A stretch of DNA of 5,077 nt from an uncultured Clostridia bacterium (GTDB lineage Bacteria > Bacillota > Clostridia > UMGS1883). The stretch is from positions 1-5,077 of the forward strand of contig CAKSNY010000048.1 of NCBI GenBank assembly GCA_934476455.1. Reading direction: 5' to 3'. Below, piece by piece: positions 5,030 to 5,077 of this stretch. Within the stretch, counting starts at the first letter, position 1. The number at the start of each line of letters is the position of its first letter. The translations under genes were made by a program, and so were the position numbers. Under the pieces are notes generated by a model that worked only from the letters and a program-made list of their open reading frames with translations, was not told the DNA's origin and made no database searches.

Positions 5030-5077
5030 TTAAGATTTGGCAAGGAAACAGGCGGCCGTAATACCGGCGTATACGGC
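5030..5077 (-). CDS. Possible 3' end of a convergent gene (15 codons)
   Basis: On the minus strand the frame entering from the right edge reads AVYAGITAACFLAKS and stops with TAA at 5032-5030. Codon choice (GCC, GTA, TAC, ATT, CTT, AAA) resembles that of the neighbouring genes, and a candidate bidirectional terminator follows. The fragment is too short to identify. A plus-strand frame open from GTG 5003 to the edge (starting VRSSFEGRSLRFG) is a competing possibility but has no ribosome binding site. Both calls are weak. Confidence 0.3.
   Translation of the reverse strand, partial: AVYAGITAACFLAKS
5055..5077. repeat. Imperfect palindrome at the right edge
   Basis: GCCGTAATAC (5055-5064) pairs with GTATACGGC (5069-5077) over nine base pairs, with one bulged A at 5061 and the tetraloop CGGC. 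It is GC-rich compared with the preceding 100 bp and may extend beyond the window. It could be a structured RNA element, a protein-binding dyad, or chance within coding sequence. Confidence 0.5.

Overview
The window looks like chromosome from an anaerobic Firmicute, most likely a Clostridia-type organism. The evidence is strong purine-rich ribosome binding sites (GGAGG, AAAGGGGGG, GGGAGGGG), a moderately low G+C content with AT-rich intergenic DNA, a LexA gene with a perfect Firmicutes-type (Bacillus/Cheo-type) LexA box, and several cytoplasmic iron-sulfur proteins of the QueG/reductive-dehalogenase superfamily. I cannot name the species.

Left part (1-3119, all minus strand, read right to left): a compact operon. 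First comes a U32-peptidase-like TIM-barrel protein (3119-2127). It is followed by three consecutive paralogues of the epoxyqueuosine reductase (QueG)/reductive dehalogenase-like family: 2133-1048 (361 aa), 1036-134 (300 aa), and a third that starts at 137 and runs off the left edge. Junctions are very tight: a 7-nt overlap, an 11-nt gap carrying the ribosome binding site, and an ATGA start/stop overlap. None of the proteins has a visible signal peptide.

Centre (3120-4118): a divergent promoter region of about 150 bp, then an AraC-family regulator on the plus strand. The shared intergenic DNA holds a good promoter for the regulator, a promoter with a good -10 but poor -35 for the operon, and an 8-bp direct repeat spaced exactly 21 bp just upstream of the operon's weak -35. 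This is the layout expected if the AraC protein activates the operon in response to an unknown signal. The operon's substrate is not evident from sequence. It is the part of the window most likely to be an undescribed system.

Right part (4119-5077): lexA (start ATG at 4195) with its own promoter overlapped by a LexA box, so autoregulated. It is followed by about 240 bp without a confident gene. That stretch holds two terminator-like hairpins, a possible C-terminal fragment of a convergent minus-strand gene ending at 5030, and an imperfect palindrome at the very right edge.
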